64,000 nucleotides of DNA, taken from Deinococcus apachensis DSM 19763. Lineage in GTDB: Bacteria > Deinococcota > Deinococci > Deinococcales > Deinococcaceae. The notes under the pieces are model-generated. The model made no database searches, was not told the DNA's origin, and saw only the letters and a program-made list of their open reading frames with translations. Location of the stretch: NCBI RefSeq assembly GCF_000381345.1, contig NZ_KB906402.1:124001-188000 (forward strand). The letters are read 5' to 3'. The position numbers were made by a program, and so were the translations under genes. This document shows, in pieces, positions 25,664 to 33,824 of this stretch; position 1 is the first letter of the stretch; the number at the start of each line of letters is the position of its first letter.

Positions 25664-27226
25664 CCCCTTCCGCGTTCGGGCCGGACTGCACCGTGAGGCT
25701 GGCCGCAGCCTCCGCTGCACGGTCCTGGCGGTCCTGGACGGGCGGGTCATAAATGCCCAGCCGAGGGCGTCCCAGCGGTCGCTGGACCTCCCGAGATGCT
25801 TCTTGATGTCTTCCTTGCGCTCGACCTTCGCGCGGCCCTGCGTGTCGAAGGAGTACTTCACGGCGACGGCCTCGCCTTCCATCTTCCCGTCCGGGGGGAG
25901 CTGCCCGCCCTCCTTGAGCCAGTCGCGGGAGGCGAACCAGATCTGCGCGCGGAGGTTGCTGTACCCCTCGGTGGTGGCGGGCACGCCGACGGTGACGGGA
26001 ATGACGACGATGCCCAGGGCCGCCGCGCGCTCGCTGTGCCGGAGGTGGTCGGTGACGCCGCCACCGTTGCCAGTGTCATCGATCTTGACGTGGACAGGGC
26101 CCTCGGAGACGGGGTAGTCGAGCGTTTCCCGTAGTTCCTGCACGAGGTCCATGACGTGTCCGGCCACCTCGACGTTGTCCTGCTTCGCGTGAACGCGGGG
26201 CGGCAGCGCCCGCTTGCGTGCCCGGAGGATGGGCTGCAAGACCGTGCTGTCATCCCCGAAACGGGCGACGTCCACACCCAGGTCGAAGGCCCCGGTGATG
26301 GGCGCGTCGTCCGCGTCGTACCGCAGCCGGGCAGCCTCCACCAGGGTGAGACCGATGACGGTGTTCTCGGACTGCGTCGGGAAGTTGCCCCGGACACGCA
26401 CCTGATAGAGCGGGGAGTCCTCCCCCCACTCCTGGCGTTTCTCCATCACCCAGTCCCGCGTGGCGAGGCCGGGAATCAGGATCTCGCCGGAGATGACGTT
26501 CGGCGTGTCCTCGGAGGAGATGTGGATGGTCTCCCGGAGGTGGCGCTTGGTGGTGAACGCGTCGTAGAAGGTGCCGCTGACCTGGGTGGGGTTGCTGATG
26601 AGGAAGAGACTGGCGCCGCTCGCCATGTTCCCCTCGATGGCTTCGAACAGCGCTTCATCCACGCCGGACGCCTCGTCAATGATGAACAGCAGGTCCACGC
26701 CGGACACCCCGGCGATCTTTTCCGGTTCGTTCGTGGCGAACCCGAGGACCTCGCTGTCCCGGTAGTGGAAGCCGGTGCCGGGGTCCACTAAGAGGTCGCC
26801 GGGAAGCCAGGCGGCGCGGCGGCGGGCCGTGAGTTCCTTCCAGATGATGATCTTTACCTGGCGGGCGGTGGGCGCGCTCAGGACGGTGCGGCTGCCCTCC
26901 TGGCACAGGCAGCGCCACAGGGCGATCACAGCCGCCGTGGTGGACTTTGAGACCTTGTGACCCGAGCGGACGGCGACCTTGCGCTTGTCCCGGACGGCCA
27001 GGAGGATGTGCTCCATCGCGGCCCAGACCGTCAGGCCGAGCACGTCCCGGGCGAAGCCGACTGGGTCATCCCGGTACCGGGCGAAGGGGTTCTCGTCGGC
27101 CCGGGGCGAGGGCTTGGGGGCGGTCTCGGTCAGGCCGCGCTCCAGGCCCCGGAGGAGCGGGGACGCCAGAATGGGCTCAGTAGCGAACGGTGGCCCAGTG
27201 TCTTGTAAGAGCGCGTCCAAGTTCAC
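25632..27226 (-). CDS. Phage terminase large subunit (frameshifted near its 3' end)
   Basis: A packaging motor ATPase/nuclease. The N-terminal ATPase has an unusual Walker A, RSGHKVSKST (usually SGHGVGKT-like), Walker B LLFIIDEASG and coupling motif 'ISNPTQVSG'. The RNase H-like nuclease has 'DLGVDVARFGDD' and 'KIDDTGNGGG'. After DRWDALGWAFMTRP (about 25750) the frame turns arginine-rich and fuses with the portal. One added T in the TTT run (AAA at 25751-25753 on plus) would restore YDPPVQDRQD and end at TGA 25632-25634, overlapping the portal start as phage genes usually do. So a one-base deletion, real or technical, explains the fused 929-codon frame. Confidence 0.8.
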
Positions 27227-27947
27227 GACGCAGGGCCGCTGGCTCGAAGGTCTGGAGGACTGCGTCGTCGGGGATCACCTCCTTCAGGGCGAGCTCGGCC
27301 TTGAAGCCGAGCTCGCTCAGCACGCGGTCCATGTCCGCGAGGCTGATGCTGCGCTCGCCCTCCCGCTTCTGGATGCGCTCGACCATCCCGCCGATCTTGT
27401 CGAGCAGGCCGACGGCGCTGGCGAGGTCGGGGAGCTGGCGCGGCTTGTTCTCGAAAGCCTCGGGGATGGGGTGGGGGGCGGGGGCGGCCCCTCTCCGGCT
27501 CGCTGTGGCCCTGCTGGACCGCTTCCAGGTAGGTCGCCAGCCGCTCACGTCAGAGCTTGACCTCCTCCTGGTAGCTGCGGGTGTGGCTGGCGTGCCAGGC
27601 AATGATGGCGTCGGTGAGGTGGCTGTGGCGCTCCACGTAGTCCTGCAGGAGGGCGCGCATCAGGGCGAGGTCGTGGAGCAGGTTCAGGGGTCCGGGTCCG
27701 CCTGCTGCTGCGCGATGGCTTGCTTCAGGGTGGGGGAAGCGTTGACGGCCGCGTAGCGGGCGCTGGGCTTCTGGCCGACGCCGCCGTGGAGCTTGCAGCG
27801 GCCCTCCCCGGGGTGATTGTTGCCCCAACCTGCCGGGCGGTTGCAGGGTTTGCCGCTGCGGTTCTCGGCGCCGCAGGTCGGGAGCTTGGCGCCCTCGGCG
27901 CGGGTGGTGGGTTTCTGGCCGGGCTTGCGGCGGGGTGTCCCGGTCAT
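27177..27947 (-). pseudogene. Terminase small subunit-like gene, broken by frameshifts and a stop
   Basis: Three protein-like segments follow one another on the minus strand in alternating frames. From 27947: MTGTPRRKPGQKPTTRAEG with a Cys/His cluster (CGAENRSGKPCNRP, CKLHGGVG), the 'HGG' zinc-finger type found at the front of phage small terminases. From about 27684: LNLLHDLALMRALLQDYVER to a TGA at 27550, continuing as RERLATYLEAVQQG. From about 27485: LASAVGLLDKIGGMVERIQK to the end at 27177, overlapping the large terminase start. Together they would give about 250 residues. The gene position just before the large subunit supports the call. Confidence 0.6.
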
Positions 27948-28023
27948 GGGGTAGCCCGCGACGTGTCCCTGTCATGGGGTAGATGAGGCATGTCGCGGCT
28001 CACTTCCTTGGAACGTTTTAAGG

Positions 28024-28263
28024 ATGGATGAATCAGTCATCGTTGCAGAAGCCCTGGAGGAAGGGCGCAAGTCCGCAGCCGAGTACGCCGAGAAAGGTAA
28101 TGCCCTGAATTGGGTTGTGCAAATGGGTTTGGGACGAGCGGTTGACGTGTTCAACCACGCAGATCCCTGGACTGAGAAGTACCAGAGTGAGTTGGCGACA
28201 CTCGAAGAGGAACCACGAGCCACCTGCAGGCATCTCCCCGAGAAGGGCAACTTGAAGCCATAG
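28024..28263 (+). CDS. Small hypothetical protein
   Basis: A 79-residue acidic frame (MDESVIVAEALEEGRKSAAE ... NHADPWTEKYQSELATLEEE), with AAGGATGG just before the ATG. Amino-acid composition is protein-like and less GC-driven than the surroundings. No family recognised. It is the only plus-strand gene between the terminase and ParB-like pieces, so it may be a small prophage moron or chance frame. Confidence 0.4.
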   Translation: MDESVIVAEALEEGRKSAAEYAEKGNALNWVVQMGLGRAVDVFNHADPWTEKYQSELATLEEEPRATCRHLPEKGNLKP

Positions 28264-28270
28264 CTCTATT

Positions 28271-28510
28271 TCAAGTCTTCCCCTGGATGTTTGTCGCCAC
28301 GAAAAAAGCCCCACGCTCGGTCATCTCGCCCTGGTCGTTGAGGCGGGTGACTTCTTCTTTCTCCATGCCGCATCGGGCCATCACCCGTTCGACCGTTAGG
28401 CCCTCCTCGTCGATCAGGCGGCGCATGATAGTCACCATGGGCAGGACGCCGTGCTCGCCCCTGGCCCAGTTGTGCCGGATGGTGCTGAGCCTCTGGTCTC
28501 GGGGCAGCAC
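28271..28510 (-). pseudogene. ParB-like nuclease protein, C-terminal fragment
   Basis: A 79-residue frame: RLSTIRHNWARGEHGVLPMV, MRRLIDEEGLTVERVMARCG, then MEKEEVTRLNDQGEMTERG. Phage ParB-N-domain proteins, often encoded upstream of terminases, have this part after their nuclease domain ('RHN.ARG.H.V..m..iv..L...g.s..ei...lGM..eEv.RL'). The N-terminal ParB domain with its GxxR motif is absent because the gene directly abuts the 3' end of the YgiC-like gene (28513). So this is probably a truncated remnant at another internal junction. The family resemblance is from memory. Confidence 0.5.
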
Positions 28511-28512
28511 AG

Positions 28513-29676
28513 TTACGGCATCACGACGTGGGGCACGAAGGTCGCCCGGTTGTCGGTCACCCGGCCCCGCCCCTCACGGATGCCCAGCCCGCATACCTCG
28601 TCCCCCGCCACCCACACACCGAGCACGGGATAACGCGGCGTGCCGTCCTCTCCCCCGAACTCGGGCAGAGGCGTGTACGCCTGCTCGACGAAGAGCAGGT
28701 CCCCATAGGCACCGGGCGTCGGCTCTTCCCCGGGCAGGGTGACGTTCTGCCCCTCGCGGGAGTACAACGGCTTGCGGACCACGTTCCCCCCCAGGGCGCC
28801 GGGCGCGAGCGCGGCGGGCAGCAGCAGGGGATGGTCCGGTTCACGCTGGTGCAGCCACGCCAGCAGGCCCTTGCTGCCGGTCACCACCTTCCACAGCGGC
28901 TCGATGAAGCGGGTCTCGGTGGAGGCAAGGAAGGCCGCGTCCCGGCTTTCCCAGGCAAACTCAAATGGCCACAGCCACATCAGGTTCCGGATGCGCAGCC
29001 CCAGCAGGTCCACCAAGTGATTCACCTCGGGGCTCGTCCCCACCTCGTCGGCGGTGAGATAGGACCCGCTCACCCCGGCCTGCTGGGCGAGGTCACGCAG
29101 GTAGGTCACCGTGGCGATGTCCTCGTCCACCGGTGCGGAGGAGAAGTGCGCGCTGGTGACGCCGCGCTCTCGGGCGAGGTGCGCCCACTGCTCCCCCAGC
29201 CCCTCGTGGATGGTGTTCCATTGGGACGTGCCTGGAGGAAGCTGGCCCGCGGCGAGGCGGTCCTCCAGCCAGTGCCATTGGCTGACCGCGGCCTCGATCA
29301 GCGAGGTGGGCGTCTGGGCGTTCACCTCCAGCAGCCGGACGCGGCCCGCAGGGTCGTAGGCGAGGTCGAGCCGCATGTACAGGGTGGGGTCGTCCCGGTC
29401 CCAGGACTCGCGCACCGCCTGGTGGAGGTAGGTGGGGATACCCAGCTCCTCCAGCCGTCCCCAGGCGATGGCGGACCCGGTGGCGTCCAGCACCAACCGC
29501 GTGAGCTCCTGCGCGTCGGCCCGAATGGTCTCGATCTCCCCCGGCGTGAAGGCATAGCAGGCCTCCTCACCCCAGTAGGGGACGGGGTGCTCGGGGGTCG
29601 GGGCGTACCAGGTGAAACCAACGTCTTCGAGACGCCCTTCCCAGTTCGGCCGGGGTGGAAACGTGAGGCGCCGCAT
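28513..29676 (-). CDS. Glutathionylspermidine synthase-like ATP-grasp protein (YgiC/YjfC type)
   Basis: A 387-residue ATP-grasp ligase of the glutathionylspermidine synthase C-terminal family as in E. coli YgiC and YjfC. Typical motifs are LYMRLDLAYDPAGRVRLLEV followed by NAQTPTSLIEAA, 'LWPFEFAWESRDAAFL', 'TRFIEPLWKVVTGSKGLLA', 'GGNVVRKPLYSREGQNV' and the final 'TFVPHVV'. YgiC-like proteins lack the amidase half and their true substrate is unknown. The start ATG 29676 overlaps by one base the stop of a YgiB-like lipoprotein gene (TGATG). This matches the conserved ygiB-ygiC pairing. It sits between prophage remnants, possibly as cargo. Confidence 0.88.
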   Translation of the reverse strand: MRRLTFPPRPNWEGRLEDVGFTWYAPTPEHPVPYWGEEACYAFTPGEIETIRADAQELTRLVLDATGSAIAWGRLEELGIPTYLHQAVRESWDRDDPTLYMRLDLAYDPAGRVRLLEVNAQTPTSLIEAAVSQWHWLEDRLAAGQLPPGTSQWNTIHEGLGEQWAHLARERGVTSAHFSSAPVDEDIATVTYLRDLAQQAGVSGSYLTADEVGTSPEVNHLVDLLGLRIRNLMWLWPFEFAWESRDAAFLASTETRFIEPLWKVVTGSKGLLAWLHQREPDHPLLLPAALAPGALGGNVVRKPLYSREGQNVTLPGEEPTPGAYGDLLFVEQAYTPLPEFGGEDGTPRYPVLGVWVAGDEVCGLGIREGRGRVTDNRATFVPHVVMP

Positions 29677-30062
29677 CAGCCGCCGACGCTCCCGCTCGCC
29701 CGGCTGCTGGTGGTGAAGCCGCCGCGGCTGATTGAGGGGGCCTTGAAGGTGGAATACCCGCTCTTGCTGGAGGTCAGGCCGGTGGTCGCCACGCCGCCGG
29801 TGGGGGTGTAGCCCACGTAGCGAGTCGTGCCGCCCGCGTTGTAGATGTACGGCCCGAAGTAGAAGAAGCCGCCGCCTGTCCGGGTGGTCTTCTGGCAGGG
29901 GTTTTGCAGGCCCTGGCGGATCTGCTCGCGGTAGGCGGCCTGACACTGGGCGTAGGAGTTGTAGGACGTGCGGCTGTACCGGCTCAGGTCCTGGTCGTTT
30001 CCGCAGGCGGCCAGTAGAGCGGGGAGCGCGGCGAGGAGCGGGAGGTGGATGACCTTGCTCAT
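29676..30062 (-). CDS. YgiB-like (DUF1190) lipoprotein
   Basis: A 128-residue lipoprotein starting MSKVIHLPLLAALPALLAAC at ATG 30062, with a lipobox LLAAC, then a Cys-containing segment (YAQCQAAYREQI, NPCQK) and a Gly/Ser/Thr-rich tail (GGFFYFGPYIYN, SKSGYSTFKAPSISRGGFTT). This architecture matches the YgiB/DUF1190 family. It is translationally coupled to the YgiC-like ATP-grasp gene downstream, the same pair as in enterobacteria. Function unknown; the pair probably acts at the envelope. Confidence 0.78.
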   Translation of the reverse strand: MSKVIHLPLLAALPALLAACGNDQDLSRYSRTSYNSYAQCQAAYREQIRQGLQNPCQKTTRTGGGFFYFGPYIYNAGGTTRYVGYTPTGGVATTGLTSSKSGYSTFKAPSISRGGFTTSSRASGSVGG

Positions 30063-30307
30063 GGTGAATTTTGATACGGGGGAAGCGGGAGGGGCGTTGC
30101 ATGAGTAAACGCCCGCCCAAGGAGGTCGGCATCCTGGGAGGGGATGGGGCACCTTTCTTGACAGGTATGGGGCGCCTCGTCAGGGTCCTTACGCGGGAAG
30201 AACCAAGGACTCTGGACTCGTCGGGCCCGTCGGCGTAAAAAACCTCGCCGACGCGGGATGCTCCTTGATGTGGCGCGAGGTGCAATGTGGGGTGCGAGGG
30301 CGGCAGC

Positions 30308-30333
30308 AAAAAGCCCCACCGCTGGAGTGGGGC
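30308..30333 (-). terminator. Intrinsic terminator, minus strand
   Basis: Read on the minus strand: GCCCCAC, 7-nt loop, GTGGGGC, then TTTTT. A strong terminator shape about 245 bp upstream of the YgiB-like gene. The rest of 30063-30399 shows no gene. It would stop transcription coming from the small minus-strand genes at 30621-31096. Confidence 0.65.
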
Positions 30334-30399
30334 GGTGGGTTGTTTCGTTTCGGGCTACAGCGTACGGTCACCTCCTCAAGGGTGGAAGTACGGTGGGGC

Positions 30400-30591
30400 A
30401 TGCACGCCAGGCATCGGGGGCGAGCCATTACGATCGAGCGGACAAACCATCCGGGCATCTATGGAGTGTGGCGGAGCACCACGGTCCGGGTGGACCGGCA
30501 GATCGTCTTCGTGCCGGACGCGGATCGCCTGCCGGACGAGGACTTGCTGGACGTGGTGCGGGGGATGTTGGATCGCCGCGAGATCTGGTGA
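30400..30591 (+). CDS. Small hypothetical protein
   Basis: A 63-residue basic frame from ATG 30400: MHARHRGRAITIERTNHPG, YGVWRSTTVRVDRQIVFVPD, LLDVVRGMLDRREIW. It has alternating strand-like segments and a C-terminal helix, fitting a small beta-alpha protein. A longer in-frame start (GTG 30382) is possible. It lies between two similar minus-strand terminators. No family recognised. Confidence 0.45.
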   Translation: MHARHRGRAITIERTNHPGIYGVWRSTTVRVDRQIVFVPDADRLPDEDLLDVVRGMLDRREIW

Positions 30592-30620
30592 GGGCGACCG
30601 GTGTGTCCTCGGACTCGTGC

Positions 30621-30872
30621 CTACCGCCTCCCTACCGCAAAAGCCCCACGCCGAGTGGGGCTGCCCGCCGCCTTCACCCGAGCGGCTCTGAGTTGTGGGT
30701 TATGCCCAAAGTACGAGGTCCTCATGAGGAGCTCGTGCAAGTGCGTCCTTCCAGTTCTGCCCTGGATTCTGCCCATCCGCTGTGGGATGGCGTGCCTCTT
30801 GGGGCGCCGCTCGGTGGGGCTCGTGCCCAGTTCCTCGGCGGTCTTGGCGTGTGGAGCGTCGAGCTGGGTCAC
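30621..30872 (-). CDS. Small hypothetical protein
   Basis: A frame starting GTG at 30872 with a very good ribosome site (GAGGAGGTGAG seven bases upstream): MTQLDAPHAKTAEELGTSPT, then a basic segment. The 3' third overlaps an intrinsic terminator at 30639-30661, so the real end is probably earlier and the tail may be out of frame. It follows the 69-residue gene at 30887 by 14 nt. Family unknown. Confidence 0.4.
   Translation of the reverse strand: MTQLDAPHAKTAEELGTSPTERRPKRHAIPQRMGRIQGRTGRTHLHELLMRTSYFGHNPQLRAARVKAAGSPTRRGAFAVGRR
30639..30661 (-). terminator. Intrinsic terminator, minus strand
   Basis: Minus strand: GCCCCAC, 5-nt loop, GTGGGGC, then TTTT. The stem is identical to the one at 30308-30333. 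It ends the small-gene unit 31096-30621. Confidence 0.6.
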
Positions 30873-30886
30873 GGTCTCTCACCTCC

Positions 30887-31096
30887 TCATGGCAGGGTCT
30901 CCCAACTGTGGAAGCTGATGTGGCTGATGCTGCGCCAGGGAATCTCGTAGTGGGCGTCATCCACGGTCGTCTCGTAGGGCGTGACGGGCAGGACGGCCTG
31001 ATTTAACGTGCGGGAGATGCGCTGCTTCTGCTGGAGCGTCATCTCCTGGGTGATGGTGACTCCGTTGTTCAGGTGCAGAGTTACGAGGAGGGGCAT
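30887..31096 (-). CDS. Small hypothetical protein
   Basis: A 69-residue frame from ATG 31096: MPLLVTLHLNNGVTITQEMT, LQQKQRISRTLNQAVLPVTP, then DDAHYEIPWRSISHISFHSW. Composition is clearly protein-like. It resembles short phage proteins with a beta-strand front and back, but no family is recognised. The longer upstream frame lacks support. It is probably cotranscribed with the next small gene at 30872. Confidence 0.5.
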   Translation of the reverse strand: MPLLVTLHLNNGVTITQEMTLQQKQRISRTLNQAVLPVTPYETTVDDAHYEIPWRSISHISFHSWETLP

Positions 31097-31190
31097 GGAG
31101 GTCATCCAGCCCATCATCCCTGAGCAGCCCCTACTCCCGCAAATCACCGCTCCAAGCAGGGGCATGGACGGGGGTTGTCGGTGTGCAACC

Positions 31191-31212
31191 AAAAACCCCG
31201 TCCGGAGACGGG
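31191..31212 (-). terminator. Intrinsic terminator, minus strand
   Basis: Minus strand: CCCGTC, loop TCCG, GACGGG, G, then TTTTT. It lies 20 nt after the stop of the lipoprotein gene 31232-31750 and is the expected end of that transcript. Confidence 0.7.
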
Positions 31213-31231
31213 AGCTGTGTCGAGCAGCGTC

Positions 31232-31750
31232 TTACCGGGTCCGGGTTAGGGTGCAGGTGGGCAACCCCTCCGTCTTCCCGTCTTCGATGTAGGTGTTGAA
31301 ATATTCAGGCGTCTTTTCCTTGTCCACGGTCCTGGCGTACACGCCAGCCAGCGGCTGCCCAATCGCCACGGCGCCCGGCGTCCTCACCACGCACACCTCG
31401 CTGACATCCGTGGTCCCGTCCCTGACCAGCCGCAGCGCGAAGATGAATTCGGGATCGGAGTCCAGCGGGTCGAAGACAAAGCTGTCGCCGACGACCTTCC
31501 CACCCTCCCGGGTGATGGTCGGTTCATAAAACACCCCGTCCCGCTTCACGCTGCTGCGGGTACCCACCGTCATCGTCCTGGGAGTGCCCACGTTGGCGCC
31601 TTGGAGCGTCATGACCCAAATTTGTCCCTGGGCAAAGATCGGATCATTGATGGGGGGCGTGGTAGCAGCCGGGGCGCATCCCACTACCATGCCCACCACG
31701 GCGAGGGCGAGGAGACGCAGAACTACTTTGGAAGCACAGAATATTTTCAT
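31232..31750 (-). CDS. Putative secreted lipoprotein
   Basis: A 172-residue lipoprotein: signal peptide MKIFCASKVVLRLLALAVVG followed by lipobox VVGC at about residue 25, then a mature part rich in strands (IWVMTLQGANVGTPRTMTVG, SFVFDPLDSDPEFIFALRLV, EVCVVRTPGAVAIGQPLAG). It ends with a second Cys pair region (GLPTCTLTRTR). No family recognised. It is a single-gene unit with its own terminator. Such lipoproteins are common as prophage morons or in Deinococcus accessory regions. Confidence 0.7.
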   Translation of the reverse strand: MKIFCASKVVLRLLALAVVGMVVGCAPAATTPPINDPIFAQGQIWVMTLQGANVGTPRTMTVGTRSSVKRDGVFYEPTITREGGKVVGDSFVFDPLDSDPEFIFALRLVRDGTTDVSEVCVVRTPGAVAIGQPLAGVYARTVDKEKTPEYFNTYIEDGKTEGLPTCTLTRTR

Positions 31751-31995
31751 GCGGCGCTCAGCTTAGCGGGGTGGTCAAGCTTGCGTGGCGAATTTCTGCA
31801 CGAGGAGTAGAGGCTTACCGAACCCGCAGTGGTTGTCGCGTTTGGGATCACCAGCTTCCTCCCAGCCCAGCGGGTGATAGAGCATTCGCACGCACGTGTG
31901 CCCCCATGCCTATGCACCTGCTCCAGGTTGCTGATAGGAGGTTGGGGCCGTCGGTTTGCGTGGGTACGGCCACCTCCCCGGGGGTAGGGTGGGGA

Positions 31996-32196
31996 ATGGA
32001 CGCGAACAGGGTCGCTTTCGCAACAGCCGAACACCTTTTCAGGCTCTACGTGATGATGTTCTCTGGCATGGAAGTGAAAGAAGAGGCAGTTACGTCAGCA
32101 GGTGCCGCAGTTGAAAGCTATTTGGTCAACTGCGGCATGTCCCATGAGGAAGCTGTGCGTTTGAGGGACGAGATTATGCTCTCCTTCCCGTCCTGA
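31996..32196 (+). CDS. Small hypothetical protein
   Basis: A 66-residue acidic helical protein from ATG 31996: MDANRVAFATAEHLFRLYVM, MEVKEEAVTSAGAAVESYLV, then MSHEEAVRLRDEIMLSF. Composition is strongly protein-like. GGTGGGGA precedes the start. No family recognised; a short DNA-mimic or regulatory role is only speculation. The preceding 31751-31995 holds no gene. Confidence 0.5.
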   Translation: MDANRVAFATAEHLFRLYVMMFSGMEVKEEAVTSAGAAVESYLVNCGMSHEEAVRLRDEIMLSFPS

Positions 32197-32198
32197 TC

Positions 32199-32468
32199 AC
32201 CGGCACGGGCTCCCCTGGGGGCGGGCATGTCTGCCAGCACTCGCGCGTCAGCCTCAGCTCGTGCGGGTAGAACCTCCCTTTGGGCAACCGTGGCCGGGCG
32301 ACGGGTCCGGCACGGCGCCATGAGCTTGACCTCGACGGCCACCCGATGAACTCAGGGCCTCTCAACACGGGTTGCCCGGTCGCGCCCGCCGGGGAGCTGG
32401 CCATGAGGGACGGTTCGGGTAGGTGACGCGGCACTTTGGGAGGGGGGAAGTGGAAGGGTCAGGGTCAT
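32199..32468 (-). pseudogene. VRR-NUC-like nuclease remnant
   Basis: From an ATG at 32468 preceded by AAGGA, the frame reads MTLTLPLPPPKVPRHLPEPS and GPEFIG. In the next frame it continues VAVEVKLMAPCRTR, ATVAQREVLPARAEADARVL. The second part resembles the end of VRR-NUC nuclease domains, where an 'ExK' strand (here VEVK) is followed by 'R.t..Q..fl......Ga.v.v'. The upstream PD motif cannot be placed and the frame changes near 32342, so the gene is decayed. The call rests on a short motif and is tentative. Confidence 0.35.
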
Positions 32469-32564
32469 AAGAGTTCCTTCGGTCAGCGGGGGGCCCCCAG
32501 CGCCTGAAACCTTTTGAAGGCATCCCGCAGGTAAGCGGCTTGGCATCTGCCTACCCTGAGCGGC

Positions 32565-32861
32565 ATGAATTCCCTGACTGCGGGCATCTTGGGCGAGGTA
32601 TGGGCGCTGCTGAGAGAGGCGAAGTGCGAGCTGATTCTGACTCAGGAACGGGGACCTGTGGGTCAGGTTCTGGAGTGCATTACCATCGCTCACTACGGGG
32701 CAGTCATCGGGCAAGGGCGTGACGCCCATCTCCGGAAGGCCGCCGCTATGGCGTTCATTGAAGCCGTCCAGCACTTGTCGGCTGGCGCTCAACTCGACTA
32801 CCTTCCCCACTCCGCGACGCCGTTCGGCAGGGTCAGCCAGACGGGCCTCCATCCAGGTTGA
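32565..32861 (+). CDS. Hypothetical protein
   Basis: A 98-residue frame from ATG 32565: MNSLTAGILGEVWALLREAK, ELILTQERGPVGQVLECITI, AHLRKAAAMAFIEAVQHLSA. It is mixed helix/strand with no membrane part. No good ribosome site is visible and no family is recognised. The end overlaps the region of the opposite-strand nuclease remnant (32880 on). Moderate chance of being real. Confidence 0.4.
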   Translation: MNSLTAGILGEVWALLREAKCELILTQERGPVGQVLECITIAHYGAVIGQGRDAHLRKAAAMAFIEAVQHLSAGAQLDYLPHSATPFGRVSQTGLHPG

Positions 32862-32879
32862 CGCCCCCCTGGGAGAACC

Positions 32880-33150
32880 CGTCCCCTTATGTGCATTCAC
32901 CAGAAGTTCGTCTGGGCCCGCGTCCAGTCGTGCCTGCTCATGCCCGGCTGAGCCATTCAGCTGCGAAGTGGCCGTCGCCCCGCACTCGATATGGAACCCG
33001 GCCAGGGAGGAGCACAGGACGTCCGGGCGTTCCTCTCCCCCCGTGCGCTGCTGCCCGTGCTTGGCGGGGTAGTCCAGGGCGGTGAGGGCTTTCGCCAGCT
33101 CGCGCTCGCCACTCGTCTCCTTGCGGCAGGCGTTCGTGGGCTTCTGGCCA
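32880..33150 (-). pseudogene. PDDEXK Holliday-junction-resolvase-like nuclease remnant
   Basis: The minus strand reads TNACRKETSGERELAKALTA, LDYPAKHGQQRTGGEERPDV, SSLAGFHIECGATA and RLDAGPDELLVNAHKGT. Phage/Holliday-resolvase-like nucleases show the same series: '(N)..kG..gERE.A..L...GyPA.RGQQ..G...PDV....l.giHIE.K......a...aga...PvvaHrr'. The expected catalytic lysine of the E-x-K motif is glycine here (HIECG), the frame is lost after NAHKGT, and no clear start is present. So the gene is inactive. Recognition is from memory and moderately sure. Confidence 0.5.
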
Positions 33151-33210
33151 GCCGAGGCGGCGTGGAAATCTTCACAGCCTGAGGGATTAAGAGAAACTAA
33201 ACTCTTACTC

Positions 33211-33372
33211 ATGGAGACTAAAGGGGAAGTGGTGGCAGTTTCGATGGGGGTCGGGCTGCTGTTGGGGCTGGTGGTAGGCGTCCTGTTCGGCGATGCCAAT
33301 ACGATGACGCCGATGGGGACCGCTCTGGGCGCCGTGGTTGGTCCCTTTCTCGCGGTGAAACTGCCGTACTGA
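33211..33372 (+). CDS. Small membrane protein
   Basis: A 53-residue protein from ATG 33211: METKGEVVAVSMGVGLLLGL, VVGVLFGDANTMTPMGTALG, then AVVGPFLAVKLPY. It has two glycine-rich hydrophobic segments joined by a short loop, so probably a two-helix membrane hairpin. Holin-like size and topology are suggestive in this prophage setting but nothing more supports that. The upstream 60 bp are AT-rich. Confidence 0.5.
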   Translation: METKGEVVAVSMGVGLLLGLVVGVLFGDANTMTPMGTALGAVVGPFLAVKLPY

Positions 33373-33509
33373 CGTCACGACACCTCCAACAGCCTCAGCG
33401 GCCCGCTCTGCCCCTTCAGGCGCGAGGCGGGCCGCCGCCCGTCACGCGATGATCTTCGGCGGAATCTCGTCATGGCCTGGCGTGACAAGCTTCCTGCTGT
33501 CGCTCGAAC

Positions 33510-33707
33510 ATGGAGTCGAGAGCGGACTACCCGACCTTTACCGCCCAGGAGATCGTCACCGCCATGCGCGAGCGTGGCGCCCGACACCTGGCTACCACCA
33601 TTCGGCACCACGTCGTGACGGCGATGGGCCGCACGGCTGTGGGCCGGGTGGCCGGGAACTACAACGACCTGGAACGCGTGATGCGCGGCCGCTTCCTTTT
33701 GCTCTGA
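33510..33707 (+). CDS. Small hypothetical protein
   Basis: A 65-residue basic frame: MESRADYPTFTAQEIVTAMR, then RHLATTIRHHVVTAMGRTAV and NYNDLERVMRGRFLLL. Helix-turn-helix-like spacing and many arginines would fit a small DNA-binding protein, but this is weak. No clear ribosome site. The preceding 33373-33509 shows no gene. Confidence 0.4.
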   Translation: MESRADYPTFTAQEIVTAMRERGARHLATTIRHHVVTAMGRTAVGRVAGNYNDLERVMRGRFLLL

Positions 33708-33824
33708 ACCCACAACGCCGGTCCCACGCCTGCTTCGCATCTGTCGCGAATCATCCGGAAGGGTGGTCACGCGGCCCCTAGGCAGAGCTGACCAACGGTC
33801 AGAGCGGATGTGGTACTGAAGTAC

